Part shown: positions 1-5,879 of the stretch, in pieces | Layout of the letters: the number at the start of each line of letters is the position of its first letter | Position numbering within the stretch: position 1 is the first letter of the stretch | Assembly: GCA_021769025.1 (NCBI GenBank) | Contig: JAETTS010000176.1 | Span: 1 to 5,879 of the forward strand | Direction: 5' to 3' | DNA from: Enterocloster bolteae | GTDB lineage: Bacteria; Bacillota_A; Clostridia; Lachnospirales; Lachnospiraceae | DNA length: 5,879 nt | Program-made: the position numbers and the translations under genes | The notes under the pieces: generated by a model | Told to the model about the DNA's origin: nothing | The model's database searches: none | Seen by the model: only the letters and a program-made list of their open reading frames with translations

Positions 1-1147
1 CTGCACCTCTCAGCACGCCATCTGTAATCATCTTAAGCCCAATAAGCGCAAAAAACCATCCGATAAACCTCAGATAACGGATCCCTGTCTGAAGGGCCAG
101 AGCACTTCCCTCTTCTCCCAAAAACATGTGAATCAACGGCCCATAAGCCAGTTCCAGCCACAGGCACAGCAAAACGGCAAAGGAACATACGATTCCGTAT
201 CCGGTGCGATATCCCTGACGAACCCTGTCATACTTTCCTGCACCGATATTCTGCGCTGTGTAGGAGGACATTACATTGCCCATAGCAGCCATAGGCACTA
301 TACAGATACTTTCCACCCTCATGCCTGCTGAGAATCCAGCCAGCATCTCCGTGCCGAAGCTGTTGACCACAGACTGGACAAGCATCATTCCTATGGATAC
401 CGTGGATTGCTGCAAGATAGAGGGAAGGGCAATCCTGGTCATATTGGAAAATTCATCTCTGTCAAATATACCTGGAGTTCCTCCGTCATACTGCCTCATC
501 TCTCTGAGAAAGATGGAAAAGGAACATGCTGCAGAGATCCCCTGGGCAATCAAAGTGGCCCAGGCAACGCCGGCCACCCCCATCCTGGCATTCCGAACCA
601 GAACCACATCCAAAATCATATTAAAAACAGAAGAAAAGATCAAAAGATACAGGGGAATCCTTGATTTTCCCAGTGCATTGAACATGGATGACAGGATATT
701 GTACATAAACAAGAACGGCAGTCCCAGAAAATAGATTCTCAAATACTGTGCGGCCTCTTGGAGAGCATCGACAGGAGTATTTAACCAGATCATGATCTGC
801 CTGGAGAACAGAAGGCCGAAACCGCCTAAGACCAGGCTTAACACCAAAAATACACTAAGGGCCGTACGAACAGAAGCTTTCATCTTCCTGTATTCCCTGG
901 CTCCAAAGTACTGGCTGGTGACCACGGATGCTCCAACACCGCCGCCTATGGCAACGGAAATAAAGACCGTGGTGAGAGAATAAGAAGCCCCCACTGCTGC
1001 CAATGCCTGCTCTCCCACAAATCTCCCTACCACCACAGAATCTACCATGGTGTAAAACTGCTGAAACAGATTGCCGATGATCATTGGAAATGCAAATACC
1101 AACAGTGCCTTCAAGGGCTTCTCCTGAATCAGATACTCTTTTCCCAT
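1..1147 (-). CDS. MATE-family multidrug/cation antiporter, C-terminus cut by window edge
   Basis: This is a membrane efflux carrier of the MATE family, which exports drugs, toxic metabolites or other organic compounds in exchange for Na+ or H+. The first 382 residues are visible of about 450 usual for the family; the last one or two helices lie outside the window. The protein is built of hydrophobic helices. Family-typical stretches are GNLFQQFYTMVDSVVVGRFVG (split here: GNLFQQFYTMVD at 25-36, then SVVVGRFVG at 37-45), FNALGKS (156-162), MGVAGVAWAT (189-198), the second-half repeat QQSTVSIG (246-253), QNIGAGK (299-305) and DGVLRGA (376-382). From memory it resembles the YoeA-like branch more than NorM or DinF, but this is uncertain and the substrate cannot be read from sequence. 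The start is the ATG at 1147, preceded by AAGGAG six bases upstream. It begins 18 bases after the glycosylase stop, so the two are probably co-transcribed. No frameshift is seen. Confidence 0.93.
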   Translation of the reverse strand, partial: MGKEYLIQEKPLKALLVFAFPMIIGNLFQQFYTMVDSVVVGRFVGEQALAAVGASYSLTTVFISVAIGGGVGASVVTSQYFGAREYRKMKASVRTALSVFLVLSLVLGGFGLLFSRQIMIWLNTPVDALQEAAQYLRIYFLGLPFLFMYNILSSMFNALGKSRIPLYLLIFSSVFNMILDVVLVRNARMGVAGVAWATLIAQGISAACSFSIFLREMRQYDGGTPGIFDRDEFSNMTRIALPSILQQSTVSIGMMLVQSVVNSFGTEMLAGFSAGMRVESICIVPMAAMGNVMSSYTAQNIGAGKYDRVRQGYRTGYGIVCSFAVLLCLWLELAYGPLIHMFLGEEGSALALQTGIRYLRFIGWFFALIGLKMITDGVLRGA

Positions 1148-1153
1148 TGTATT

Positions 1154-1159
1154 CTCCTT
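1154..1159 (-). promoter_or_regulatory. Ribosome binding site of the MATE gene
   Basis: On the minus strand AAGGAG stands six bases before the ATG at 1147-1145. It lies entirely in the 18-base gap after the glycosylase stop codon, which fixes the start of the MATE gene and supports translation from a shared transcript. Confidence 0.8.
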
Positions 1160-1165
1160 ATCTGC

Positions 1166-2038
1166 CTATTTTCGCAGAGCTTCTAACTCATAATAGAAGA
1201 TATACTGCTGCATCACACCCCGTATTCCCTGATACCGCCTGTTGGGAAATCCTCGCTTATAGTGCCTCTGCAAAGCCTGATTGATATGGGTATCCACTGG
1301 AAACGCCTGGAGGTGGTGAAGGGCAAACAGGCAGATGCAGTCTGCCACCTTCTCCCCAACCCCATAAATCTTAAGCAATTCCTCCCTGGCTTTCCTGTAA
1401 GGCATTTTCTTTATAGCCTCCAAATCTACCTGACCAAAGGCTACATCTCTGGCTGCACGAACCACATATTTGCTGCGGTAACCCAGATTACATGCCATCA
1501 ATGCATCGTCATCTAACACCGCCAGCGCCTCCGGGGTGGGAAATCCATAGAAGCGTTTCCCTTCCCCTATCCCTTCACATGGCCCCATCCCAGTCTGCTC
1601 CTTTGACAGGCAGCCGGCAAACCCATCCACTCTTTCTTCTCCATAAACCTGGCAAATATTTTCAATACAGCGGCGGATCCTTAGGATGTTATTCTGTTGG
1701 GATATCAGGAAAGAGACCATCATCTCCCACAGATCCTGCCTAAGGATCCGGATTCCTTTCCCAAATTCCGATGCACTTATAAGATATGCGTCTCTGGGAT
1801 TAATCTTCCCTATATAGCCTTCATAATCACCATCCAAATCAAAATAATAATTCCAGATATTGGCAAACTCCTCTTCAGAACAGTAAAAAGTACATCCGTC
1901 CTCTGCCTGTTCCATCTCAAGCCGTCTCTGACCGGCTATAAGGGAGAAATGACCGGCATCTGTCTCATACATGCGGAAGCATTGGCCAGATCGGCATATT
2001 TGCGCAAGATTGAAACAGGGAATCTGCTTCTTTACCAT
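1166..2038 (-). CDS. ogg: 8-oxoguanine DNA glycosylase, OGG1 type (HhH-GPD superfamily)
   Basis: This cytosolic base-excision repair enzyme removes oxidised guanine (8-oxoG) from DNA; OGG1-type enzymes also have AP-lyase activity. The 290-residue protein has the OGG N-terminal domain with SGQCFRM (17-23, like human SGQSFRW) and a helix-hairpin-helix GPD core. GVGEKVADCICLF (226-238) holds the catalytic lysine K230, and PVDTH (247-251) the catalytic aspartate D249; their spacing of 19 equals human K249 to D268. C234, Q277 and F281 align by eye with human C253, Q315 and F319 of the 8-oxoG pocket. R120, Y187 and R188 align with human R154, Y203 and R204, which contact the opposite cytosine, while Q115 replaces N149. 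An extra stretch of roughly 19 residues rich in Gly, Glu and Lys lies between about 135 and 162. Such proteins are often labelled DNA-3-methyladenine glycosylase, but the motifs favour OGG. It begins 74 bases after ftsH and ends in TAG. Confidence 0.93.
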   Translation of the reverse strand: MVKKQIPCFNLAQICRSGQCFRMYETDAGHFSLIAGQRRLEMEQAEDGCTFYCSEEEFANIWNYYFDLDGDYEGYIGKINPRDAYLISASEFGKGIRILRQDLWEMMVSFLISQQNNILRIRRCIENICQVYGEERVDGFAGCLSKEQTGMGPCEGIGEGKRFYGFPTPEALAVLDDDALMACNLGYRSKYVVRAARDVAFGQVDLEAIKKMPYRKAREELLKIYGVGEKVADCICLFALHHLQAFPVDTHINQALQRHYKRGFPNRRYQGIRGVMQQYIFYYELEALRK

Positions 2039-2050
2039 GGGTATCTCTAT

Positions 2051-2056
2051 CTCCTT
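2051..2056 (-). promoter_or_regulatory. Ribosome binding site of the ogg gene, long spacing
   Basis: AAGGAG on the minus strand lies 12 bases before the ATG at 2038-2036, longer than the usual 5-9. The in-frame codons between are ACG AAG GAG ATA GAG ATA CCC, with no ATG, GTG or TTG, so no better-spaced standard start exists. Translation may be weaker than for ftsH. Confidence 0.6.
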
Positions 2057-2112
2057 CGTACTTTCATTCTGTTTTCACAAGGTTTCCTTTTTGTATTCTG
2101 ATCAGGCTGATA

Positions 2113-3960
2113 TCAATCTGCCTTGTGCTCCTCATCCGCCACTTCTTCTCCATCTAGAATTTCCATAAATTCTTCCCCAGTGATAGTCTCCTTCTCGTAC
2201 AGATGCTTCGCCAGTTTATCCAGCTTCTCCCTGTTCTCCCTTAAGATCTCCAGCGCCTTCTCATGTTGGCTTTTCACCAGTTCTACTACTTTGACATCAA
2301 TATCCGCCTGCGTCTTCGGTGAACAGACCAGGGATGTATCTCCTCCCAGATACTGATTGTTTACAGTCTCCAGGGCCACCATATCAAAATCCGGACTCAT
2401 TCCATACCTGGTAATCATTGCCCTGGCCAGTTTTGTCGCCTGTTCAATGTCGTTGGAAGCACCGGTGGAAACGGTTCCAAACACTACTTCCTCTGCTGCC
2501 CTTCCACCTGTGTAAGTTGCGATCTTATTCTCAATCTCTTCCTTTGTCATCAGGTAATGGTTGCCCTCTTCCACCTGCATGGTATATCCTAAAGCCCCGG
2601 ATGTACGGGGAATGATGGTAATCTTCTGAACCGGAGCCGAGTGATTCTGCTTTGCAGCCACCAAAGCGTGGCCGATCTCGTGGTAAGACACGGTCCACTT
2701 CTCCTTATCTGTCAAGATGGCGTTCTTCTTCTGGTAACCTGCAATGACAACCTCAATACTCTCTTCCAGATCCGACTGGGTTACATATTTTCGCCCGTCT
2801 CTCACAGCCCGCAGCGCAGCTTCATTCACAATATTCGCCAGTTCTGCACCTGATGCGCCAGATGCCATCCTGGCGATCTGCCCGAAATCCACCACGTCTG
2901 CCACCCGAATCTTCTTGGCATGAACCTTCAAAATCTCCTCCCGGCCTTTTAAATCCGGAAGTTCCACTGGCACCCGGCGGTCAAACCGGCCTGGCCTGGT
3001 AAGCGCCGGATCCAGTGACTCTGGGCGGTTGGTAGCTGCCAGGATGATCACGCCGTTGTTTCCCTCAAAGCCATCCATTTCTGTAAGCAACTGGTTTAGG
3101 GTCTGTTCTCTCTCATCATTCCCACCTACGTGTCCGCCGTCACGCTTTTTTCCTATGGCATCAATCTCGTCAATAAATACAATACAAGGTGCCTTGTCCT
3201 TGGCCTGCTTAAACAAGTCACGAACCTTGGAAGCTCCCATACCTACAAACATCTCCACAAATTCCGATCCAGACATGGAGAAAAAAGGTACATTGGCCTC
3301 TCCAGCCACAGCCTTGGCCAGCATGGTCTTACCCGTACCAGGAGGCCCCACCAAAAGAATGCCTTTCGGCATAGATGCCCCAATTTCTTTATATTTATCT
3401 GGAGTGTGAAGATAATCAACGATTTCTGCCAGATTCTCCTTGGCCTCATCCTCTCCGGCCACATCTGTAAACTTGATTCCTTCCGAAGATTTTACATAGA
3501 CCTTGGCATTGGATTTCCCCATTCCAAACATCATGGAATTGGCTCCTCCAGCCTTATCCATAAATCGCTTGGCCAAAATCTGGCCCAACACCACGAAAAT
3601 AACAATGGGCAGGATCCAACTAAGAAGAATGCTAAAAAATGGGGATGCCTGCTCAATGATCTCACCGGAAAATATTGCCCCAGACTCTTTAAGCCGATAG
3701 ATCAGGTCTGGATCATTCATCAGGCCTGTCTTATAGATCTGCCGATCCTCCTTATCGGTAAAAAGGATCTGAGTGCTCTGAACCTCAACCCTTCCTATTT
3801 CCTGCTTTTCTGTCATCTCCATAAAGGTGCCATAATCCACCTCCATAATCTGCCGCTTGGCAAGCCACGGCATAGCCAGAAAGTTGATTACCATCAAAAT
3901 ACACATCATAAGGCCATAATAATAGATCAAAGGCCTTCTGGGCGGTTTTACTTCATTCAT
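2113..3960 (-). CDS. ftsH: ATP-dependent membrane zinc metalloprotease FtsH
   Basis: FtsH is a hexameric inner-membrane AAA+ protease that extracts and degrades misfolded membrane proteins and short-lived regulators. The 615-residue protein has two membrane helices (about 11-33 and 107-130) around a small extracytoplasmic domain, then the AAA module: Walker A GPPGTGKT (205-212), pore loop FVG (238-240), Walker B with FIDEID (262-267), sensor-1 N311, and the second region of homology RPGRFDR with arginine fingers R325 and R328. The M41 peptidase follows: zinc motif HEIGH (427-431) and third ligand D504 in [13 protein letters not shown] replaces the common HEAGH but still fits HEXXH. The tail after the peptidase is short and acidic. 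The reading frame extends upstream to a GTG at 3996, but the ATG at 3960 is preferred because AAAGGAGGAG stands directly before it and none precedes the GTG. Clostridia often carry more than one FtsH; the wording of this one suggests the secondary paralogue, from memory only. The stop is TGA. Confidence 0.97.
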   Translation of the reverse strand: MNEVKPPRRPLIYYYGLMMCILMVINFLAMPWLAKRQIMEVDYGTFMEMTEKQEIGRVEVQSTQILFTDKEDRQIYKTGLMNDPDLIYRLKESGAIFSGEIIEQASPFFSILLSWILPIVIFVVLGQILAKRFMDKAGGANSMMFGMGKSNAKVYVKSSEGIKFTDVAGEDEAKENLAEIVDYLHTPDKYKEIGASMPKGILLVGPPGTGKTMLAKAVAGEANVPFFSMSGSEFVEMFVGMGASKVRDLFKQAKDKAPCIVFIDEIDAIGKKRDGGHVGGNDEREQTLNQLLTEMDGFEGNNGVIILAATNRPESLDPALTRPGRFDRRVPVELPDLKGREEILKVHAKKIRVADVVDFGQIARMASGASGAELANIVNEAALRAVRDGRKYVTQSDLEESIEVVIAGYQKKNAILTDKEKWTVSYHEIGHALVAAKQNHSAPVQKITIIPRTSGALGYTMQVEEGNHYLMTKEEIENKIATYTGGRAAEEVVFGTVSTGASNDIEQATKLARAMITRYGMSPDFDMVALETVNNQYLGGDTSLVCSPKTQADIDVKVVELVKSQHEKALEILRENREKLDKLAKHLYEKETITGEEFMEILDGEEVADEEHKAD

Positions 3961-3967
3961 TTTTCTA

Positions 3968-3977
3968 CTCCTCCTTT
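3968..3977 (-). promoter_or_regulatory. Strong ribosome binding site deciding the ftsH start
   Basis: The minus strand reads AAAGGAGGAG, with the AGGAGG core (3970-3975) nine bases before the ATG at 3960. It selects that ATG over the upstream in-frame GTG codons at 3996 and 3993, which have no purine-rich Shine-Dalgarno sequence before them. Confidence 0.9.
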
Positions 3978-3987
3978 CCAGTATGTA

Positions 3988-4013
3988 AAGCACCACTGCT
4001 TATGTATGATAAG
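3988..4013 (-). other. Two overlapping small inverted repeats in the ftsH leader
   Basis: In the transcript direction the leader reads CTTAT-CATAC-ATAAG (4013-3999), a five-pair stem with a five-base loop, followed by AAGCA-GTGG-TGCTT (4001-3988), a five-pair stem with a four-base loop. The two share AAG, so only one can form fully at a time. They end 10 bases upstream of the Shine-Dalgarno region. The stems are short, and neither is followed by a U run, so they are not a terminator. A regulatory role is only a possibility. Confidence 0.35.
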
Positions 4014-4022
4014 TATTCTTCC

Positions 4023-4031
4023 ATTCTAGCA
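4023..4031 (-). promoter_or_regulatory. Possible second ftsH promoter with extended -10
   Basis: The minus strand reads TGCTAGAAT, i.e. the TGn extension plus TAGAAT, matching an extended -10 element (TGnTATAAT) with one change in the hexamer. No good -35 box lies 16-18 bases upstream, where the sequence is T-rich. A start from here would give a leader of about 55 bases. It could act alone or alongside the upstream promoter. Confidence 0.4.
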
Positions 4032-4045
4032 CAAAATTGAAAAAA

Positions 4046-4074
4046 ACTATAATTAAACTTTTATAAAACGCCAA
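4046..4074 (-). promoter_or_regulatory. Likely sigma-A-type promoter of ftsH
   Basis: On the minus strand TTGGCG (4074-4069, four of six to TTGACA) is followed after exactly 17 bases by TATAGT (4051-4046, five of six to TATAAT). The spacer and downstream flank are AT-rich. Initiation near 4038 would give a leader of about 78 bases before the ftsH ATG. The -35 box lies inside one of the three repeated motifs, so a bound regulator could block or modulate it. Confidence 0.65.
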
Positions 4075-4133
4075 GCCAGAAACGCCAAACCACTTGCTCC
4101 CCATTAACAGACATTTTTCATCGGCAAACCAGC
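4069..4133 (-). repeat. Three direct copies of a 10-base motif upstream of ftsH (possible operator)
   Basis: In the transcript direction the copies are TGGTTTGCCG (4131-4122), TGGTTTGGCG (4092-4083) and TGGCTTGGCG (4078-4069), consensus TGGYTTGSCG. The two proximal copies start 14 bases apart and extend to a perfect nine-base repeat TTGGCGTTT; the distal one is 39 bases further upstream. The proximal copy contains the -35 box. The sequence does not match CIRCE (HrcA) or the CtsR heptads. Binding by a regulator is inferred from position and repetition alone. Confidence 0.5.
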
Positions 4134-4148
4134 GACACCTCGTAATTT

Positions 4149-5879
4149 TTACAATTTCACCCGCAAGGTTATAATCTCAAATGGCTTTACAGGAAACGTG
4201 CAGACAGATGTCTCCCGCGCTAACATCTTCTGCTTATTCTCCAGCATATCGCAGAGCCATACTTGTTTTATCTCCTTTGCAAAGGTCAGTGATGCCTGCG
4301 TTCTGGTATTTTCAAACTCGTATAAGCGCAGAATAACATCTTCCCCATCCTCCGCCTTTTTTATAACCTCTATCATAAGATTCCTGGCTTCACATGTGAC
4401 AAATCCGTATTCCTCAGGCAGCAGCTTTCCCTCTTTCTTCTGCCTGGCTGTCTTGCCTGGCACATATCCTTTCAGAGGATTATTAAGCAGATACGCTTCT
4501 TTCACAATCCCGGCTTCCTTCCAGGATCCTATATGGGGAAGGACGCTGTAGACAGCCTGATGGGGTTCCCTGTCTGCCATAGGGTTAGGATCCTTTCCCG
4601 ATTTGATCAGAGACAGGCCCACCACATTTTCCTCTACACTGACACCGTATTTGCAGTCATTTAAGAAGCTGATGCCATAATCTCCCTCAGAGACATCCAT
4701 CCATTTATGACAACACACCTCAAAGCGGGCCTGATCCCAGGAGGTATTATACGTAGTCGGCCTTTTTACATTTCCATATTGAATCTCGAAGGTGGCTTCC
4801 GTAGTGTTTAAATCCAGGGGGAATAGGGCTTTTAAGAAAATCTGTTCCTCCTTCCAGTCAGTGGTAAACCGGATATCAACCCGCGGAGAATTTCCATAGA
4901 AATACATGGTCTCCCCGATCGTGGTATCCTGATATTGCCACGTAAGGTCAAGAGCCCAGCGGTACGGCCCCTCTTCCACCACCTTTGCTGACACCAGTTC
5001 CTCCACAGGCCAGGATTTTTCTTTGTAATAATCAAATAAATTCCAGTTATCAAAAATGTGGGGTTTATCCTCATAGGTCATAAGCACATTTCCCCGGCTG
5101 CCGGATTTCAGAATCTGCCGCCCAGCTGTCTTATCATACCAGGAAATGATATGTCCCTTTTCATCAATCCGGATCGTTGCGTAAGGGGTATCCACACAGT
5201 CCAAAGAAATGGTTATCCTTCCGCACTTTGGCTGTTCATCCCTTAATACTCTATACCCTTTTGCAGGGATTTGATCTGCCCATGCAAGATATTCCCCATC
5301 TGCTGTTTTCTGCGTATGGTGAATATTTCCCGGCTGTGAAAGCCTGACAAACCCGCTGATACTCTGTCCGTTGTCATTAAACACCAAGGCTTCTCCCACA
5401 CCGTCTGCAACAGCCTGTTTTCTCTTCTCATCCTCCGCCTTTGCAAACATCAGAAGCTGTTCGTATTCTCTCCTGGAATCTTCATACACCTCATAGATGG
5501 CAGAACCAGGTAAAATGTCGTGGAATTGATTCCGCAAAAGAATCTCCCAGTTTTCCTGCATATGCTCCGGATAAGCCATGTCACAGAGAATATGGGCCAG
5601 CACTGTGCTTCCTTCCAGGTTGGTCATTGCAAATTCACTTCTGCGGTTATACTTCTTGTTCCTAGCCATAGATGTGTAGGTAGCCCGATGATATTCCAGG
5701 TATAACTCCCCGGACCATATAGGAACCTTTTTACCCTGTACATCCGCCTCAAGCTTTTCAAAAAATTCTCTTGCCGTGGACTGCTTTGTCACAGGGCACC
5801 CTGAAATCCCCTGGGCCAGCCGTTTCTCTGTCTCCAGCATCTCAATGGTAGGTCCGCCTCCTCCGTCGCCATATCCGTA
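4149..5879 (-). CDS. GH38 alpha-mannosidase, N-terminus cut by window edge
   Basis: GH38 enzymes are zinc-dependent retaining alpha-mannosidases that cleave terminal mannose from N-glycans and manno-oligosaccharides. The last 576 residues are visible; relatives of the cytosolic/Ams1-like bacterial type are about 1000 or more, so roughly 450 residues with the nucleophile aspartate are off the window. The frame is open to the edge: a Met codon at 5840 is internal, since the 13 preceding codons read YGYGDGGGGPTIE, a family-typical motif. Then come NQFHDILPGS (117-126), whose H120 is the expected zinc ligand, the helical middle domain, and the large beta-sandwich C-terminal domain with NTSWDQARFEV (378-388), LNDCKYG (406-412), EPHQAVYSVLPH (438-449) and LRLYEFENT (517-525). 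No signal peptide can be judged. The stop is TAA. It is followed by 188 bases before ftsH, which has its own promoter, so the mannosidase probably belongs to an upstream glycan-use operon. Confidence 0.95.
   Translation of the reverse strand, partial: YGYGDGGGGPTIEMLETEKRLAQGISGCPVTKQSTAREFFEKLEADVQGKKVPIWSGELYLEYHRATYTSMARNKKYNRRSEFAMTNLEGSTVLAHILCDMAYPEHMQENWEILLRNQFHDILPGSAIYEVYEDSRREYEQLLMFAKAEDEKRKQAVADGVGEALVFNDNGQSISGFVRLSQPGNIHHTQKTADGEYLAWADQIPAKGYRVLRDEQPKCGRITISLDCVDTPYATIRIDEKGHIISWYDKTAGRQILKSGSRGNVLMTYEDKPHIFDNWNLFDYYKEKSWPVEELVSAKVVEEGPYRWALDLTWQYQDTTIGETMYFYGNSPRVDIRFTTDWKEEQIFLKALFPLDLNTTEATFEIQYGNVKRPTTYNTSWDQARFEVCCHKWMDVSEGDYGISFLNDCKYGVSVEENVVGLSLIKSGKDPNPMADREPHQAVYSVLPHIGSWKEAGIVKEAYLLNNPLKGYVPGKTARQKKEGKLLPEEYGFVTCEARNLMIEVIKKAEDGEDVILRLYEFENTRTQASLTFAKEIKQVWLCDMLENKQKMLARETSVCTFPVKPFEIITLRVKL

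Noticed and set aside
276..734. Plus-strand open frame of 152 codons opposite the MATE gene
   Set aside because: The minus strand encodes an intact MATE protein throughout; the plus-strand product matches no family I recognise.
1697..2101. Plus-strand open frame of 134 codons opposite ogg, reaching into the ogg-ftsH gap
   Set aside because: Mostly antisense to the conserved OGG protein, with no recognisable motif and no good ribosome binding site before its ATG.
2039..2112. LexA (SOS) box before ogg
   Set aside because: No GAAC/GTTC inverted pair is present in the gap.
2080..2120. Possible promoter for ogg: TTGATA (in the ftsH stop region) and TACAAA
   Set aside because: The spacer is only 15 bases and the -10 matches four of six, so it is too weak to call.
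2093..2120. Palindromic CTGATCAG and TGATATCA near the ftsH stop as a terminator
   Set aside because: Stems are short with little or no loop and there is no following U run on the minus strand.
3961..3996. Twelve-residue N-terminal extension of FtsH from a GTG at 3996
   Set aside because: The extension would be encoded by the leader and the Shine-Dalgarno sequence itself; no ribosome binding site precedes the GTG, while the ATG at 3960 has a strong one.
3130..4029. Plus-strand open frame of 299 codons opposite ftsH
   Set aside because: It lies antisense to a full-length FtsH with all motifs, has no recognisable domain, is low in complexity typical of a shadow frame (many His, Lys, Ile), and runs into the ftsH promoter region.
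4044..4068. PerR-like box in the ftsH promoter
   Set aside because: Only one half-site (ATTATAG) resembles the consensus; the other half of the palindrome is absent.
4149..5840. A 563-residue protein starting at the Met codon at 5840
   Set aside because: The frame continues upstream to the window edge with the family motif YGYGDGGGGPT, so this Met is internal to a longer GH38 enzyme.

Overview
The window looks like ordinary chromosomal DNA from a Gram-positive anaerobe of class Clostridia, most likely a gut member of Lachnospiraceae. This rests on remembered protein similarity (FtsH, MATE and OGG1-type glycosylase resemble clostridial versions), AGGAGG-type ribosome binding sites, and moderate GC with an AT-rich intergenic spacer. 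The species cannot be named from the sequence.

All four genes lie on the minus strand. In transcription order they are: (1) 5879-4149, the C-terminal 576 residues of a GH38 alpha-mannosidase whose start and catalytic N-terminus lie outside the window; (2) 3960-2113, an FtsH-type membrane AAA+ zinc protease of 615 residues; (3) 2038-1166, an OGG1-type 8-oxoguanine DNA glycosylase of 290 residues; (4) 1147-1, the first 382 residues of a MATE-family efflux transporter whose C-terminus runs off the window. No RNA gene, CRISPR array, insertion sequence, phage gene or attachment site was seen.

The only sizeable non-coding stretch is the 188-base spacer 3961-4148 between the mannosidase and ftsH. 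It holds a well-formed sigma-A-type promoter (TTGGCG-17-TATAGT), a second possible extended -10 promoter, three same-direction copies of a 10-base motif with one copy over the -35 box, two overlapping small inverted repeats in the leader, and a strong ribosome binding site. ftsH therefore probably has its own promoter and control.

ftsH, the glycosylase gene and the MATE gene are separated by only 74 and 18 bases, with no clear terminator or strong promoter between them. They may be one transcript joining membrane-protein quality control, oxidative DNA repair and efflux. A shared stress role is an inference. The mannosidase belongs to glycan degradation and is probably a separate transcription unit.

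I found no convincing novel system. The observations most worth checking are the repeated motif upstream of ftsH and the base-recognition residues of the bacterial Ogg.
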